64,000 bases of DNA from Fontibacterium abundans (GCA_965235095.1 OZ249405.1); one strand, 5' to 3'; shown: positions 51,761 through 60,623, counted from the stretch's first letter. The notes: generated by a model from the letters alone, not told the origin. Numbers and translations: made by a program.

Positions 51761-51944
51761 TAATTTAACAAAACTTATATATAAGGACAGAATATTCTTA
51801 CAAAATTAAGTCTAAAAATTATTACTAATATTTAAAAAAAAATTATCTACTTATTGATCAAAGTTCTCCACACCCACTATAAGTAATAATACATATATTC
51901 TTTATAATTTTATCTAGTCTAGAATCTCTTTAGGTCTTTAAATT

Positions 51945-52184
51945 ATGCTTTTTATAAGTCCATGGTTAGGTGAGTCACTAGCTTTTGTAACTGGAGTAGT
52001 AACCATTTTCTTTTTGGTTAGAAGCAAGGAATTGAGACTAAACATTTGGCAATTCTTAAACGCACCATTTAGTAAAAAAATAACAAAAGATAAGTATTGG
52101 ACAGTGTATTTACTCTTTATTTTACTGGTTATACTTGTGTCAATTTTCTATACTTTAAGAAATCTTGTTTATTTAACTAGATGA
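51945..52184 (+). CDS. two-helix membrane protein, first gene of nuclease-helicase operon
   Basis: 79 residues. Helices at about 6-26 and 51-72 with a basic loop between them (RSKELRLNIWQFLNAPFSKKITKDKYW), which places the loop in the cytosol. Family not recognised. A TATAAT lies at 51903-51908. Its stop overlaps the next ATG in ATGA, so the three genes are translationally chained. Confidence 0.65.
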   Translation: MLFISPWLGESLAFVTGVVTIFFLVRSKELRLNIWQFLNAPFSKKITKDKYWTVYLLFILLVILVSIFYTLRNLVYLTR

Positions 52185-52354
52185 AAAAATTTGAATATAA
52201 AGTTTTTGATATTGATGAATTGGATCATCCTGAAGAAGAATTTCTGAACAAGATGGGTTCAGAAGGATGGGAGTTAGTTCAAATTCATAATGAGCCCGTA
52301 GATAAATCTTCTTTAATTTTAGTGAAGTTATATTTTAAAAGAGAAATTAAGTGA
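52181..52354 (+). CDS. DUF4177-like small protein (57 aa)
   Basis: 57 residues with the DUF4177 pattern FEYKVFDIDEL-(x)n-EEFLNKMGSEGWELVQI-(x)n-LVKLYFKRE. Soluble alpha/beta. Start overlaps the membrane-protein stop (ATGA) and its own stop overlaps the next start (GTGA). DUF4177 proteins have no assigned function; here it may link the membrane protein to the helicase. Confidence 0.65.
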   Translation: MKKFEYKVFDIDELDHPEEEFLNKMGSEGWELVQIHNEPVDKSSLILVKLYFKREIK

Positions 52355-55300
52355 TAAAACGTGGATCAAAAAATAAACTTTGTTTTGAAATAGTAAATTC
52401 TGGTATTTTTAATGATTTAAAATCATTCGATGAATTTAATATAAGAATTCTTAATAATTACGATTTTAATAAAAGAGGACAAGATAAAACCAAGGGAGAT
52501 ATTTTTGAAATTTTTTGTGAAGCTTATTTATTTACAAAAAAAGAATTACAAATAAAAGAGGTTTTTCCACAAGGCTATGTTCCTTTTTATATTCTAAAAA
52601 AACTAAATTTAAATACAAATGATAAGGGTTACGATGGTGTTTACCAAACAACTGATGGTAATTATTTTACTTATCAGTGCAAATATAGATCGAAAAATGA
52701 GAAGTTAAATTGGCAAGGAAAGAATGGTCTTTCATCATTTATAGCTGTTAGTGAAAAAGCCTACAGAAGACATCTTTTAGCAACTGTAAATAATCCTTCC
52801 CCAGAATTTCTACGTCAAGATAGAATTTTAACAACTTTAAGAACTGAATTTAATTTATTAAATAAAGATGATTTTTTAAAAATTGAAAATTTTTTAAAAA
52901 GCGAAAAGATAACAGATCAACTACATAAACCAGATCCATATCAACAAGAAGCTGTTAATAAAATTCTTAAAGAACTAAATATTGCTAATAAAACAACAGC
53001 TATAATGGCATGTGGAACAGGCAAAACAGAGATAGCTCTCTGGACTTATCAAAGAATGAAACCAAATGTTGCACTAGTTTTGGTGCCTTCAATTGCGCTA
53101 GTTAAACAAATCAGGGCTTCTTGGTTATCGCAATTAAATCAACCAGTTGTAACCTTTCAATTATGCTCCTCCAAAGATATTACCGAAGGTGAAGATTCCA
53201 TAAGAGTAAGAAAAAATGATTTAAATATGGAGTTTTATGACGGTGTAGACGGTGTAAACGAATTAAAAAAATGGTTAAAAAAAAATAAAAAAAATAAAAA
53301 AATTATTTTTTCGACATACCAATCTTCTAGACAATTAAAGAATATTTTTAATAAAATAAATCCAATAGATTTTGCATTTTTTGATGAAGCTCACAGAACA
53401 GCTGGGCAAGGAAAAGTAGATTCAAATTTTCGTTTTGCACTTTTTGATAAAAATATACCGATTAGAAAAAGATTATTTATGACAGCAACCAGAAGAATTA
53501 TGAGTAAAAAAATTCTCAAAGAAGGTGATGCTGTACCTAAAATTAGTATGGAGGATGAAGAGTATTATGGCAAGGTTTGTTATACTCTTAGCTTTCTTTC
53601 TGCTGCGAATAAAAAAGCAATAGCAAGACCAAAATTAATTATATCTGAAGTTTTTTTAGACGAAATTGACCAAAAAAGAAGAACAATATCATCTACTCAT
53701 GTTAGTGGAGTCAAATTAAAATCTGATTATCTAGCTCATATGATAGCAATGCAGAAAACTGTAAAAAAATATAATATAAAAAAAATTTTTACTTTTCATT
53801 CTAAAGTTTCTAGAGCGAGCCAATTCACGAATGGTGATGGGCCAGATAGCATAAAATTTTATTTAAAAGATTTTTTTGTATCACATGTAAATGGAAGTAT
53901 GAAAATGCGCAAAAGAGATTTAATTATGCAAGAATTTAAGTCTAGTAAGAAAGGTATCGTCTCAAATGCTAGATGTTTGGTCGAGGGTGTGGATGTCCCG
54001 AGTGTAGATATGGTTTCTTTCATAGATTCTAAAAATAGTGAAATTGAAATTGTACAAGCCATTGGACGGGCCTTAAGGAATAGAGGTGTGAAGAAAAAAA
54101 ACGGCTATGTTTTTATTCCAATTTTTATTGAAAGAAAAATCAATGAAACTTTAGAAGAATCTTTAAACCGAACAAAATTTGATGCCATCGTTATTATTCT
54201 TAAAGCATTAAGGGAACATGATGGTGAAATAGCTAAAATTATTGAGGAGATATTAGTAAGCGAATCTCGCGGAAAAGGATTCGCAGAAGAAAGTTATAAA
54301 AAATTAAAGAACATACTTGAATTTTCTAATCCAGAAATAAAAAAAAGTATTATGTTTAAAGCGGTAGGAGCAAGTGTAATAGGAAATCTTAGATTCAAAT
54401 GGGATTTTATGATTGGTCGTTTACTTGCTTATAAAGATAAATATGGCCATTCAAATATTCCCTTCAATAACAATGAATTTACTGAAGAAAGGAAGTGGGT
54501 GTCAAAAATTAGATTACGATATCGTGATAAAAAACTTTATAATTTTCAGATTGAACAATTAAAAAAAATAGGTTTTTCTTTTGTAGAACCAGGAGCCACT
54601 ACCTATAACAGAGATAAATTACTCTCTACAAGAGACTTAAGCAAAAAATTTGGCATAAATAAAGTTCCAGTAATCAGAGCGTTGAATAAAATCAAGCCTG
54701 AACAAATGTATTTTGGAAGCGGTATAAAAAAACCATTACCATTATATAAGAATTATACTGAAAAAGAGTTTTGTAAAATATTAGGCGTAGATTTTTTAAA
54801 ATTAAATAATAACAAATATCAACCATTATCAAATATTTCTAAAAATTTAAATGTTGATAGGATAGTGGTAGAGAATTTGATAAAAGAAAATAAAATAAAA
54901 TATTTTGGAACGGCAATTGGAAGTGGTGGAGCTGGCGGGATAACTAGGTATTATAAAAAAATTTCAAAGAAAGAATTTAATAAAATTAAGGGGATTACAA
55001 CCTCAGGTATTAAAGGATTGTATCCAGCTAGAAATTTACACCAATCAATTTTTAGTAGTAAAGAAATAAAAAATTATGGTCAAAATCTAATACATAAACT
55101 AATAAAACAGAAAAAGATTAACTCAGTCGAAACAAGAATTTCAGGCACTCGTAGTGGTATTGCGCATTATTATAAGCCATTATCAAAAGATTTTATTACT
55201 AAAATTACAGGAGTAAATATTTTTAATCCCGATAATTACGTTACTAAAAATAAATTTGTTAAAAATATTATGGATAAACCTTTAATGGGTTATTTTAATT

Positions 55301-55653
55301 TATGTGAAAAAGAGGGATTAATTAAACCCGTAGGACTAGGTATATCTTCCGTTCAAAGTACCGGTGGTGTTGCTCATTTCTATAAACAACTAAATAAAAA
55401 AGAGTTTATGAATTTAAAAAAAATAAAATATCTAGGTAATATTCCAAAAAATCTTTGTGGAATTACAAACTTTGCTAAATTTTACAATGTAGACAAAGGT
55501 GTAATCAAAAAAATGATTACTAATAACTTTATAAAAATTAACTGTCAGGCTTATATTGATAGCGGGATTACAAATTTATATAAAAAAATTTCTAATAAAA
55601 AATTCTCTGAGTTTTATAAAATATATAGATCAAAAATTGTAAATAAAAATTAA
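52351..55653 (+). CDS. restriction-type PD-(D/E)XK nuclease / SF2 helicase with HA domain and C-terminal HTH-like repeats
   Basis: 1100 residues, GTG start in GTGA. Residues 45-115 are an Mrr-like nuclease (Glu53/57, Asp95, Gln109-Cys-Lys111). The SF2 helicase spans about 195-590: Walker A CGTGKT (221-226), DEAH 345-348, TAT 378-380, motif VI QAIGRALRN (569-577). A helicase-associated (HA) domain covers about 680-745. Five divergent repeats follow (about 757-812, 825-883, 890-955, 964-1025, 1035-1092), each a helix-turn-helix-like part, a beta turn and a Y-Y/L-K-x-I/L-S/N-x-K-x-F ending. No methyltransferase gene is near. Likely DNA-targeting, possibly defence. Confidence 0.85.
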   Translation: MIKRGSKNKLCFEIVNSGIFNDLKSFDEFNIRILNNYDFNKRGQDKTKGDIFEIFCEAYLFTKKELQIKEVFPQGYVPFYILKKLNLNTNDKGYDGVYQTTDGNYFTYQCKYRSKNEKLNWQGKNGLSSFIAVSEKAYRRHLLATVNNPSPEFLRQDRILTTLRTEFNLLNKDDFLKIENFLKSEKITDQLHKPDPYQQEAVNKILKELNIANKTTAIMACGTGKTEIALWTYQRMKPNVALVLVPSIALVKQIRASWLSQLNQPVVTFQLCSSKDITEGEDSIRVRKNDLNMEFYDGVDGVNELKKWLKKNKKNKKIIFSTYQSSRQLKNIFNKINPIDFAFFDEAHRTAGQGKVDSNFRFALFDKNIPIRKRLFMTATRRIMSKKILKEGDAVPKISMEDEEYYGKVCYTLSFLSAANKKAIARPKLIISEVFLDEIDQKRRTISSTHVSGVKLKSDYLAHMIAMQKTVKKYNIKKIFTFHSKVSRASQFTNGDGPDSIKFYLKDFFVSHVNGSMKMRKRDLIMQEFKSSKKGIVSNARCLVEGVDVPSVDMVSFIDSKNSEIEIVQAIGRALRNRGVKKKNGYVFIPIFIERKINETLEESLNRTKFDAIVIILKALREHDGEIAKIIEEILVSESRGKGFAEESYKKLKNILEFSNPEIKKSIMFKAVGASVIGNLRFKWDFMIGRLLAYKDKYGHSNIPFNNNEFTEERKWVSKIRLRYRDKKLYNFQIEQLKKIGFSFVEPGATTYNRDKLLSTRDLSKKFGINKVPVIRALNKIKPEQMYFGSGIKKPLPLYKNYTEKEFCKILGVDFLKLNNNKYQPLSNISKNLNVDRIVVENLIKENKIKYFGTAIGSGGAGGITRYYKKISKKEFNKIKGITTSGIKGLYPARNLHQSIFSSKEIKNYGQNLIHKLIKQKKINSVETRISGTRSGIAHYYKPLSKDFITKITGVNIFNPDNYVTKNKFVKNIMDKPLMGYFNLCEKEGLIKPVGLGISSVQSTGGVAHFYKQLNKKEFMNLKKIKYLGNIPKNLCGITNFAKFYNVDKGVIKKMITNNFIKINCQAYIDSGITNLYKKISNKKFSEFYKIYRSKIVNKN

Positions 55654-55710
55654 TTATTAAATTTATGTCTAAGTTCAGTGGAATAAAGGTATCAAAAGTA
55701 ACTTTTAATT

Positions 55711-55735
55711 AAAGCCCCACTTTGAGCAGGGCTTT
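55711..55735. terminator. bidirectional terminator after helicase operon
   Basis: AAAGCCC (55711-55717) pairs with GGGCTTT (55729-55735) around an 11-base loop, with AT-rich flanks. Separates the helicase from the convergent 101-residue gene. Confidence 0.65.
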
Positions 55736-55753
55736 AATAAGTTAAATTAATTG

Positions 55754-56059
55754 CTAATTAACAAAACTAGTGTTTTTAGGATATTTACTAAAAGCATTTT
55801 GATTTTTTTTACCTACTTCAATAACAGCTTGTATTATGTCAGTAGTTATAAAATTTATATTGGTAAATGCTTTTACGCGCTCCATAGCCTCCTCTCTGCT
55901 TTCAGCGTCAATACCTATTGAAATGATAAAATCATTTTGTTTGGTTAAGTGCTTAAACGCTTCTTGATTTAAGTGTTTTGGATAGCATTTAACTATAACT
56001 GCCCAAACACTATTTTTTGTATTTACATCGGGAATGTAAGTACTTTTGTTTATATACAT
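55754..56059 (-). CDS. uncharacterised soluble protein (101 aa)
   Basis: Alpha/beta pattern with NSVWAVIVKCYP, FIISIGIDAESREEAMERVKAF and ITTDIIQAVIEVG, suggesting a small ferredoxin-like or HicB-like fold. Family not recognised. AGGT-rich sequence before its ATG. Convergent with the helicase operon and divergent from the next gene. Confidence 0.6.
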   Translation of the reverse strand: MYINKSTYIPDVNTKNSVWAVIVKCYPKHLNQEAFKHLTKQNDFIISIGIDAESREEAMERVKAFTNINFITTDIIQAVIEVGKKNQNAFSKYPKNTSFVN

Positions 56060-56180
56060 AGTTTTTACCTTTTTTGTTGTTTGTTTAATGTCAATTTACA
56101 ACATTTTTCCTCATAAATTAATTACCACCATGAGGTTATGGGGGGTGGTAACTATAAAATTAAAATTTATAATTTTTTAA

Positions 56181-56888
56181 ATGTATAAATTTAAAAAAAG
56201 AGTTTATTACAAACCTAAGAATTTCCCTTTTAGTCCACCGAATTTTAATTCAAGATTTGTTACAAACCTTAAACTCGTTAAGCAAGAAGATTGCATTTAT
56301 TATTTGTGGTTTGAGTATTTGCGCAGGAGTAGCAAATATTTTGCTGCTTGCAAGAATGGGGGAAAAGGGATGGAGGAATTGTATGCAGATTTTGGTGATG
56401 TGTTTAAAGATACTTTTGATGAGTGGTTTAGCGCTGAGGTTAGCGGTGTGGTGCGTGGAGAGTACTTATTTGCATACCCACACGTAACAGCACTTAGAGA
56501 AATTACTAGTGATAAACAATTTGGGGTGGTTGATTTAAAAAAGTATTTTGTTTTTGTTATTGATAAGTTTGCGGATAAGAAAAAGACTTTAAAGATGCTC
56601 AAAGATATTTGGAAAAGTAAGGTGACTACTAATAAGGTTGGGTTTAAACGTGCTCGTTATATTCCAAGATCAAATACACATAATATCAACTCTTTAAAAG
56701 AGTATTTAAAAATTTATGATGCTAAGCTGTTAGGGTTGAAGCATTGGGAGTGTGTGGCTACAGCTAGAGGACTTGATTTTGATAAGGTAAAAAAACACGA
56801 GCGGGAGTATTTTAATATTGTTGCTAGCAAAGCATTAAAAAAAGCAAAAAAGTTAATTGCGTTAACAGAGCAGGGGCAGTTTATTTAA
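56181..56888 (+). CDS. uncharacterised basic protein of accessory type (235 aa)
   Basis: Family not recognised. Rich in Lys, Phe and Tyr (YKFKKRVYYKPKNFPFSPPNF; WFEYLRRSSKYFAACKNGGKG), with a predicted helical C-terminus. No signal or membrane segment. Basic, aromatic proteins like this occur in plasmid or phage-derived clusters. First of a rightward group of small unknown genes next to a Rep-like gene. Confidence 0.55.
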   Translation: MYKFKKRVYYKPKNFPFSPPNFNSRFVTNLKLVKQEDCIYYLWFEYLRRSSKYFAACKNGGKGMEELYADFGDVFKDTFDEWFSAEVSGVVRGEYLFAYPHVTALREITSDKQFGVVDLKKYFVFVIDKFADKKKTLKMLKDIWKSKVTTNKVGFKRARYIPRSNTHNINSLKEYLKIYDAKLLGLKHWECVATARGLDFDKVKKHEREYFNIVASKALKKAKKLIALTEQGQFI

Positions 56889-56956
56889 TTCCTACCAAAA
56901 TCTCCAGCATTCTTGGGGTGATTTGCATAAATAATTTAAAAGAAAGAGGTAACACC

Positions 56957-57139
56957 ATGCGTGCAAGTGAATTTATAATTAACTTAGAAGAATACGAGAA
57001 TAACTTACTAGCTAAAGCTTTTATAAAAAGTTTAAAGACTAATGTGGAGAATAGTAAGAAACGGTTGAATACTGAGAAAGAGAGACAGAGGAGACAACGT
57101 GAAATTGAACGACAAAGGAGGATATCGAAAAATGTTTAA
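56957..57139 (+). CDS. small charged coiled-coil protein (60 aa)
   Basis: Start at 56957 chosen for the AAGAGG site about seven bases upstream; the frame runs further 5' without one. RASEFIINLEEYENN then a long Arg/Lys/Glu helix (NTEKERQRRQREIERQRR). Probable coiled coil or nucleic-acid-binding tail. Overlaps the next gene by eight bases. Confidence 0.55.
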   Translation: MRASEFIINLEEYENNLLAKAFIKSLKTNVENSKKRLNTEKERQRRQREIERQRRISKNV

Positions 57140-57332
57140 ACCCTTAAGAAATCAGAATGGTAGGTTGTTAGGATTGGTCAGAGATCATGATGGAAGGACG
57201 GAGTTACGTGATGCTGGGGGTAGGTTGTTAGGTTACTACTATCAAAAACAAAATCAGACCCGTGATAAGAATGGTCGGTTAGTTGGTTTTGGAAATTTAC
57301 TTACTAAACTTTTAGATGATTGTAGGTTTTGA
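57132..57332 (+). CDS. small protein with RD-x2-GRLLG repeats (66 aa)
   Basis: Start at 57132 preceded by GGAGG (nine-base spacing). Built from repeats of NGRLLG / DGRTEL / GGRLLG / NGRLVG, each preceded by Asp or Asn, giving short beta-turn units. Similar short repeats occur in phage and plasmid proteins. Function unknown. Confidence 0.55.
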   Translation: MFKPLRNQNGRLLGLVRDHDGRTELRDAGGRLLGYYYQKQNQTRDKNGRLVGFGNLLTKLLDDCRF

Positions 57333-57423
57333 TTCAAAAGATGCAGTTTTCGCATTCCATATTACTCTTTTCTTAGGTGCTTCAGTGGTCGTGACAGGCA
57401 TAGTTCAAATACTTTTTGGGTAA
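57316..57423 (+). CDS. 35-residue single-helix membrane protein (candidate)
   Basis: ATG inside the end of the previous gene (17-base overlap). IVGFDSKDAVFAF then one hydrophobic helix ending VQILFG. Supported only by coupling and hydrophobicity. Confidence 0.4.
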   Translation: MIVGFDSKDAVFAFHITLFLGASVVVTGIVQILFG

Positions 57424-57479
57424 TACTCTACTGATAAAGAACTAAACTTAATTAATTCAGTTAAATATAACGGGGGAGT

Positions 57480-57508
57480 GGGACGGATAAGCATCGCTCC
57501 ATCCGCCC
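57480..57508. repeat. GC-rich hairpin near Rep-like gene, candidate origin or terminator
   Basis: GGGACGGAT (57480-57488) pairs with ATCCG-CCC (57501-57508) with one bulged A and a 12-base loop. On its right at 57515-57578 the leftward strand repeats AGGCTG, AGGCTGGC, AGGCA, AGGCAGGAAA and AGGCAGGTAA, an iteron-like series ending at the Rep-like gene stop. Confidence 0.5.
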
Positions 57509-57571
57509 CAATGTCAGCCTAAAAAACTACAGCCAGCCTAACTTTTTTTGCCTTTTCCTGCCTTTACCTGC

Positions 57572-58018
57572 CTAATTGAGATTTTTATATGAGCCTAAAG
57601 TATTAAAACTATCCATGCCTAACTTATAAAATTCATGTACCAAATAATTACAAACCGCCTGCTGTGACCTAGCAGGCTGGATGTAGTTAAACCAACCACT
57701 TTCCTTAACATCATAAACCCAAGTCCTATTTAATTTATTCGCAAATTCTTGTTTGCTAACTAGTCTTGGTGCATTAGCTACAAAGTGGAAATGGTAGTTA
57801 GTATTACTCTTACCCGTATGCAAAAAACACATCCGCTCCACCCTCAAATTCTTGCGGTGACTAGCATTACCAAAATAATGCCTATCCATCCTATTCCAAA
57901 AATAAGCCAAAACCTGCTGCGCCTGTATTTCGTTGGGTATACGTTTAAAATTTAAACAACCAAAAACATCCCAATGCGTAGTTCTAAGCCAACTCACCAT
58001 CTCCTGCTTCATATTCAT
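57572..58018 (-). CDS. compact HUH endonuclease / Rep-like protein
   Basis: 148 residues. Three Rep-like motifs in order: DVFGCLNFK (motif 1), NYHFHFVANAP with His76-x-His78 (HUH motif 2) and VCNYLVHEFYKLG with Tyr125 as the likely nicking residue (motif 3). Such enzymes start rolling-circle replication or mobilise ssDNA elements. No helicase domain is fused. The hairpin and repeats at its 3' side could be its target. Family assignment rests on motifs only. Confidence 0.65.
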   Translation of the reverse strand: MNMKQEMVSWLRTTHWDVFGCLNFKRIPNEIQAQQVLAYFWNRMDRHYFGNASHRKNLRVERMCFLHTGKSNTNYHFHFVANAPRLVSKQEFANKLNRTWVYDVKESGWFNYIQPARSQQAVCNYLVHEFYKLGMDSFNTLGSYKNLN

Positions 58019-58247
58019 ACCTTTGTTCCTCTACTTGTTTTGATTCTATTTATGAGTGGGGCTGGGGGTGTGAAATATTTTTTGGGTATATTTGTGGGGG
58101 TGTTTTGTGTGTTGACTGGGGGTTGGCTACAAAATATAGTGAAGTTATAGTTAGTTTAACCTAGTAATGTAAAACTAATAGCAATTCACATTCCTATTAC
58201 CCTTACACCACTAGTAATAATTAACTCAACTTTTGAGGGTTTTAACT
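58019..58247. other. G-rich intergenic region between Rep-like gene and rmuC
   Basis: The + strand at about 58050-58130 has several runs of four or five G in otherwise AT-rich DNA (58062-58070, 58093-58098 and 58120-58125 approximately). No gene is recognised. It could be the leading region of the Rep-like element or simply its promoter. Confidence 0.5.
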
Positions 58248-59147
58248 ATGGACGGGCAGATATTGTATTTAATAATTGGTGTTATTGTTGGGGCGGTGGC
58301 TATTTACTTTTTGGTTAAAAAAAGCGGAGGCACTGCAGACAACACTATTCTAAGCTCCCAGCTAGCAGATTTGTTGGTACGTTTTTCTAAAGTTGAAGAA
58401 GCCACTAAAAATATTTCAAGTACACAGGTGTCAATTGATAACACCTTTAAAAGCTTTGAAGGGATGTTGAATGATAGACAGGAGCGTGGTGCTTTTTCTG
58501 AAATGGAGTTAGAGAAGTTATTAAAAGATCGTCTGCCATCACAGTATTTAAAATTTCAGCACACTTTAAGTAATAATAAGAGGGTAGATTGTTTAATTGA
58601 TTTAGGCGAAGATTCACAAAAAATTGGTATCGATTCCAAGTTCGTATTAGATAATTTTAAGAATTTGCGTGCTGCAAAAAGTGATGATGAGGTAAAAAGA
58701 TATAAAAAGTTATTTGAGGATGATGTTTTAAATAACATTAAGAAAATTTCAAACGACTACATTATTAGTGGCGAAACGACTCCGCATGCCATTATGTTTA
58801 TTAGGTCAGAAGCAGTTTACCGAGAAATTAGTGAGGGGAATTTAGTTGCTAAAGGTTTAGAGAGGAATGTTTTAATAGTATCTCCTAGTCTACTTTGGGG
58901 ACTATTAAATACTTTGCGTATGTTTTTAAAAGACTCAGAGATGAGTAAAAAAGCGCAAGTGGTTATTAAGGAAATTGGAGTAATTGGTAAAGATATAAGC
59001 CGTTTAGTAGAGCGTGTTGCAGATGTTGAGAATAGATTTAATCAAGTGTCAGAGCAGTTTAGAGGAATTAAAGTTTCAGCAGATAAAATTCAAAGCAGAG
59101 CTGAAAAGATTCAAGAGTTAGAATCGAAAGATGAGATTACTAAATGA
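58248..59147 (+). CDS. rmuC: DNA recombination protein RmuC (short form)
   Basis: About 299 residues from the ATG at 58248 with GAGGG eight bases upstream. An N-terminal membrane anchor (LYLIIGVIVGAVAIYFLV), a coiled-coil region, then the RmuC nuclease-like core: RVDCLIDLGEDSQKIGIDSKFVLDNF, FIRSEAVYREI and VIVSPSLLWGLLNTLR-like segments. Shorter than the 400-500 residues of many RmuC proteins, mainly in the coiled coil. Overlaps the exonuclease gene by four bases. Confidence 0.88.
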   Translation: MDGQILYLIIGVIVGAVAIYFLVKKSGGTADNTILSSQLADLLVRFSKVEEATKNISSTQVSIDNTFKSFEGMLNDRQERGAFSEMELEKLLKDRLPSQYLKFQHTLSNNKRVDCLIDLGEDSQKIGIDSKFVLDNFKNLRAAKSDDEVKRYKKLFEDDVLNNIKKISNDYIISGETTPHAIMFIRSEAVYREISEGNLVAKGLERNVLIVSPSLLWGLLNTLRMFLKDSEMSKKAQVVIKEIGVIGKDISRLVERVADVENRFNQVSEQFRGIKVSADKIQSRAEKIQELESKDEITK

Positions 59148-60568
59148 ACTACGTATTTTATGATTTTGAAACATCGGGCAGATCCAGTTCTTGGGATCAG
59201 ATCATTGAAGTAGGTGCTGTTTTAGTAAATGATGATTTTAAAGTTTTAGCAGATCCACTTAATATTCGCTGTTCATTAAAGCCAGGTCTTGTTCCAGAAC
59301 CTTATGCATTAATTGTAAATAATACGACACCACAAATTCTAAGAAAAACAAATTTATCACATTATGGGATGCTATCACAAATGGTTGAGCAATTTAATAA
59401 ATGGTCACCTGCAGTATTTGTTGGATATAATTCCATTTCGTTTGATGAAGAGTTTCTTCGTAAAAGTTTATTTAAAACTTTGAACGAACCTTATCTAACT
59501 CAGTATTCTGGAAATAAACGTGGAGATATTTTAGGTTTAATTAGAACCGCGCATTTATATTATCCAGATTGTATAAAAACTCCAATGAGCGACAAAGGTA
59601 ATGCTGTATTTAAATTAGCTGAGCTTACGGAGATGAATGGAATTAAACATGATAACGCACACAGTGCCTTATCAGATGTGATGGCAACAATTGGTATTGC
59701 ACAAATTATAAAAGATAAAGCTCCATCTGTTTGGAAGGCAAGTTTAATGACAACATCAAAAACTGAAGTGAATGCTATTGTTGAGAAAGAGAAAATATTT
59801 TGTGTGAATGAATATTTCTACGGCAAGGCTCGTCCCTTTGCTGTCACCTTCGTTTGTTTCCATCCAAAATATAACTGGCCGCAATGTTTTGATTTAAAAA
59901 TTGATCCAAGCACTTATTTAAAAATGCCTTATGCGCAGCTGAAAGATGAATTAAAAAAGAGTCCTAAAGTTATTCGTAGCATTAAGAATAACAAACATCC
60001 TGTAATTATGAGTCCAAATTATGCAATAAACTTTGAAGGATATAAGCAATTAGGCGCTTCTAAATTATTAGAGCGAGCAAATATGATTCAATCTAATAAA
60101 GAATTTAAAGATAAAGTTGCTAAAATTTTAAGCGAAGAAGCTGATGATAAAGAAGCTTTAGATTCACAAGTTGGTGTTATGGCGGAGGAATCTATTTATG
60201 CTGGAGGATTTGCAAAACCAGAAGATCAAAAAATGATGGTGGATTTTCATAAATCTGATTGGAAAGGTAAAATTGGATTGAGTGAAAAGTTTAAAGATGA
60301 GAGATTTTCTTATTTTGCAAAACGGTTAATTTATGAGGAAAATCCTGAGGTTTTAGGAAAAGATGAGTATAAAAAAATACACAGAGCTATTGCAGGACAA
60401 ATTCTTTCAACCAATGACGAGAAGTGGAACACAGTTCCTAAGGCTTTCAAAGATATTGATGATTTGAGAGTTAAATATGATGAGCTTAAGGATGAAAAAA
60501 CTTTAGGTATGCTTAATGATTTAAGTGAATATATTGAGGAAATTCAAACAAAATATGAGAGTGCTTAG
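59144..60568 (+). CDS. sbcB: exodeoxyribonuclease I
   Basis: 474 residues. DEDDh exonuclease start FYDFETSGRSSSWDQIIEVGAV (Asp7, Glu9), FVGYNSISFDEEFLRKSL, and HDNAHSALSDVMAT with the His/Asp pair, then the ExoI SH3-like and C-terminal domains. Degrades ssDNA 3' to 5' in recombination and repair. Co-translated with rmuC (ATGA overlap). Confidence 0.94.
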   Translation: MNYVFYDFETSGRSSSWDQIIEVGAVLVNDDFKVLADPLNIRCSLKPGLVPEPYALIVNNTTPQILRKTNLSHYGMLSQMVEQFNKWSPAVFVGYNSISFDEEFLRKSLFKTLNEPYLTQYSGNKRGDILGLIRTAHLYYPDCIKTPMSDKGNAVFKLAELTEMNGIKHDNAHSALSDVMATIGIAQIIKDKAPSVWKASLMTTSKTEVNAIVEKEKIFCVNEYFYGKARPFAVTFVCFHPKYNWPQCFDLKIDPSTYLKMPYAQLKDELKKSPKVIRSIKNNKHPVIMSPNYAINFEGYKQLGASKLLERANMIQSNKEFKDKVAKILSEEADDKEALDSQVGVMAEESIYAGGFAKPEDQKMMVDFHKSDWKGKIGLSEKFKDERFSYFAKRLIYEENPEVLGKDEYKKIHRAIAGQILSTNDEKWNTVPKAFKDIDDLRVKYDELKDEKTLGMLNDLSEYIEEIQTKYESA

Positions 60569-60623
60569 TTGACAATTTATCAACGATTACTATTCTTAAT
60601 TTATAACAACCTTTAGAGATTCT

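Noticed and set aside
55754..56059. Toxin-antitoxin partner for the helicase operon
   Set aside because: It is convergent, separated by a terminator, has no recognised toxin or antitoxin motif, and has no paired small gene.
58050..58130. G-quadruplex in the G-rich stretch before rmuC
   Set aside because: The G runs are separated by loops well over seven bases, so the classical pattern is not met.
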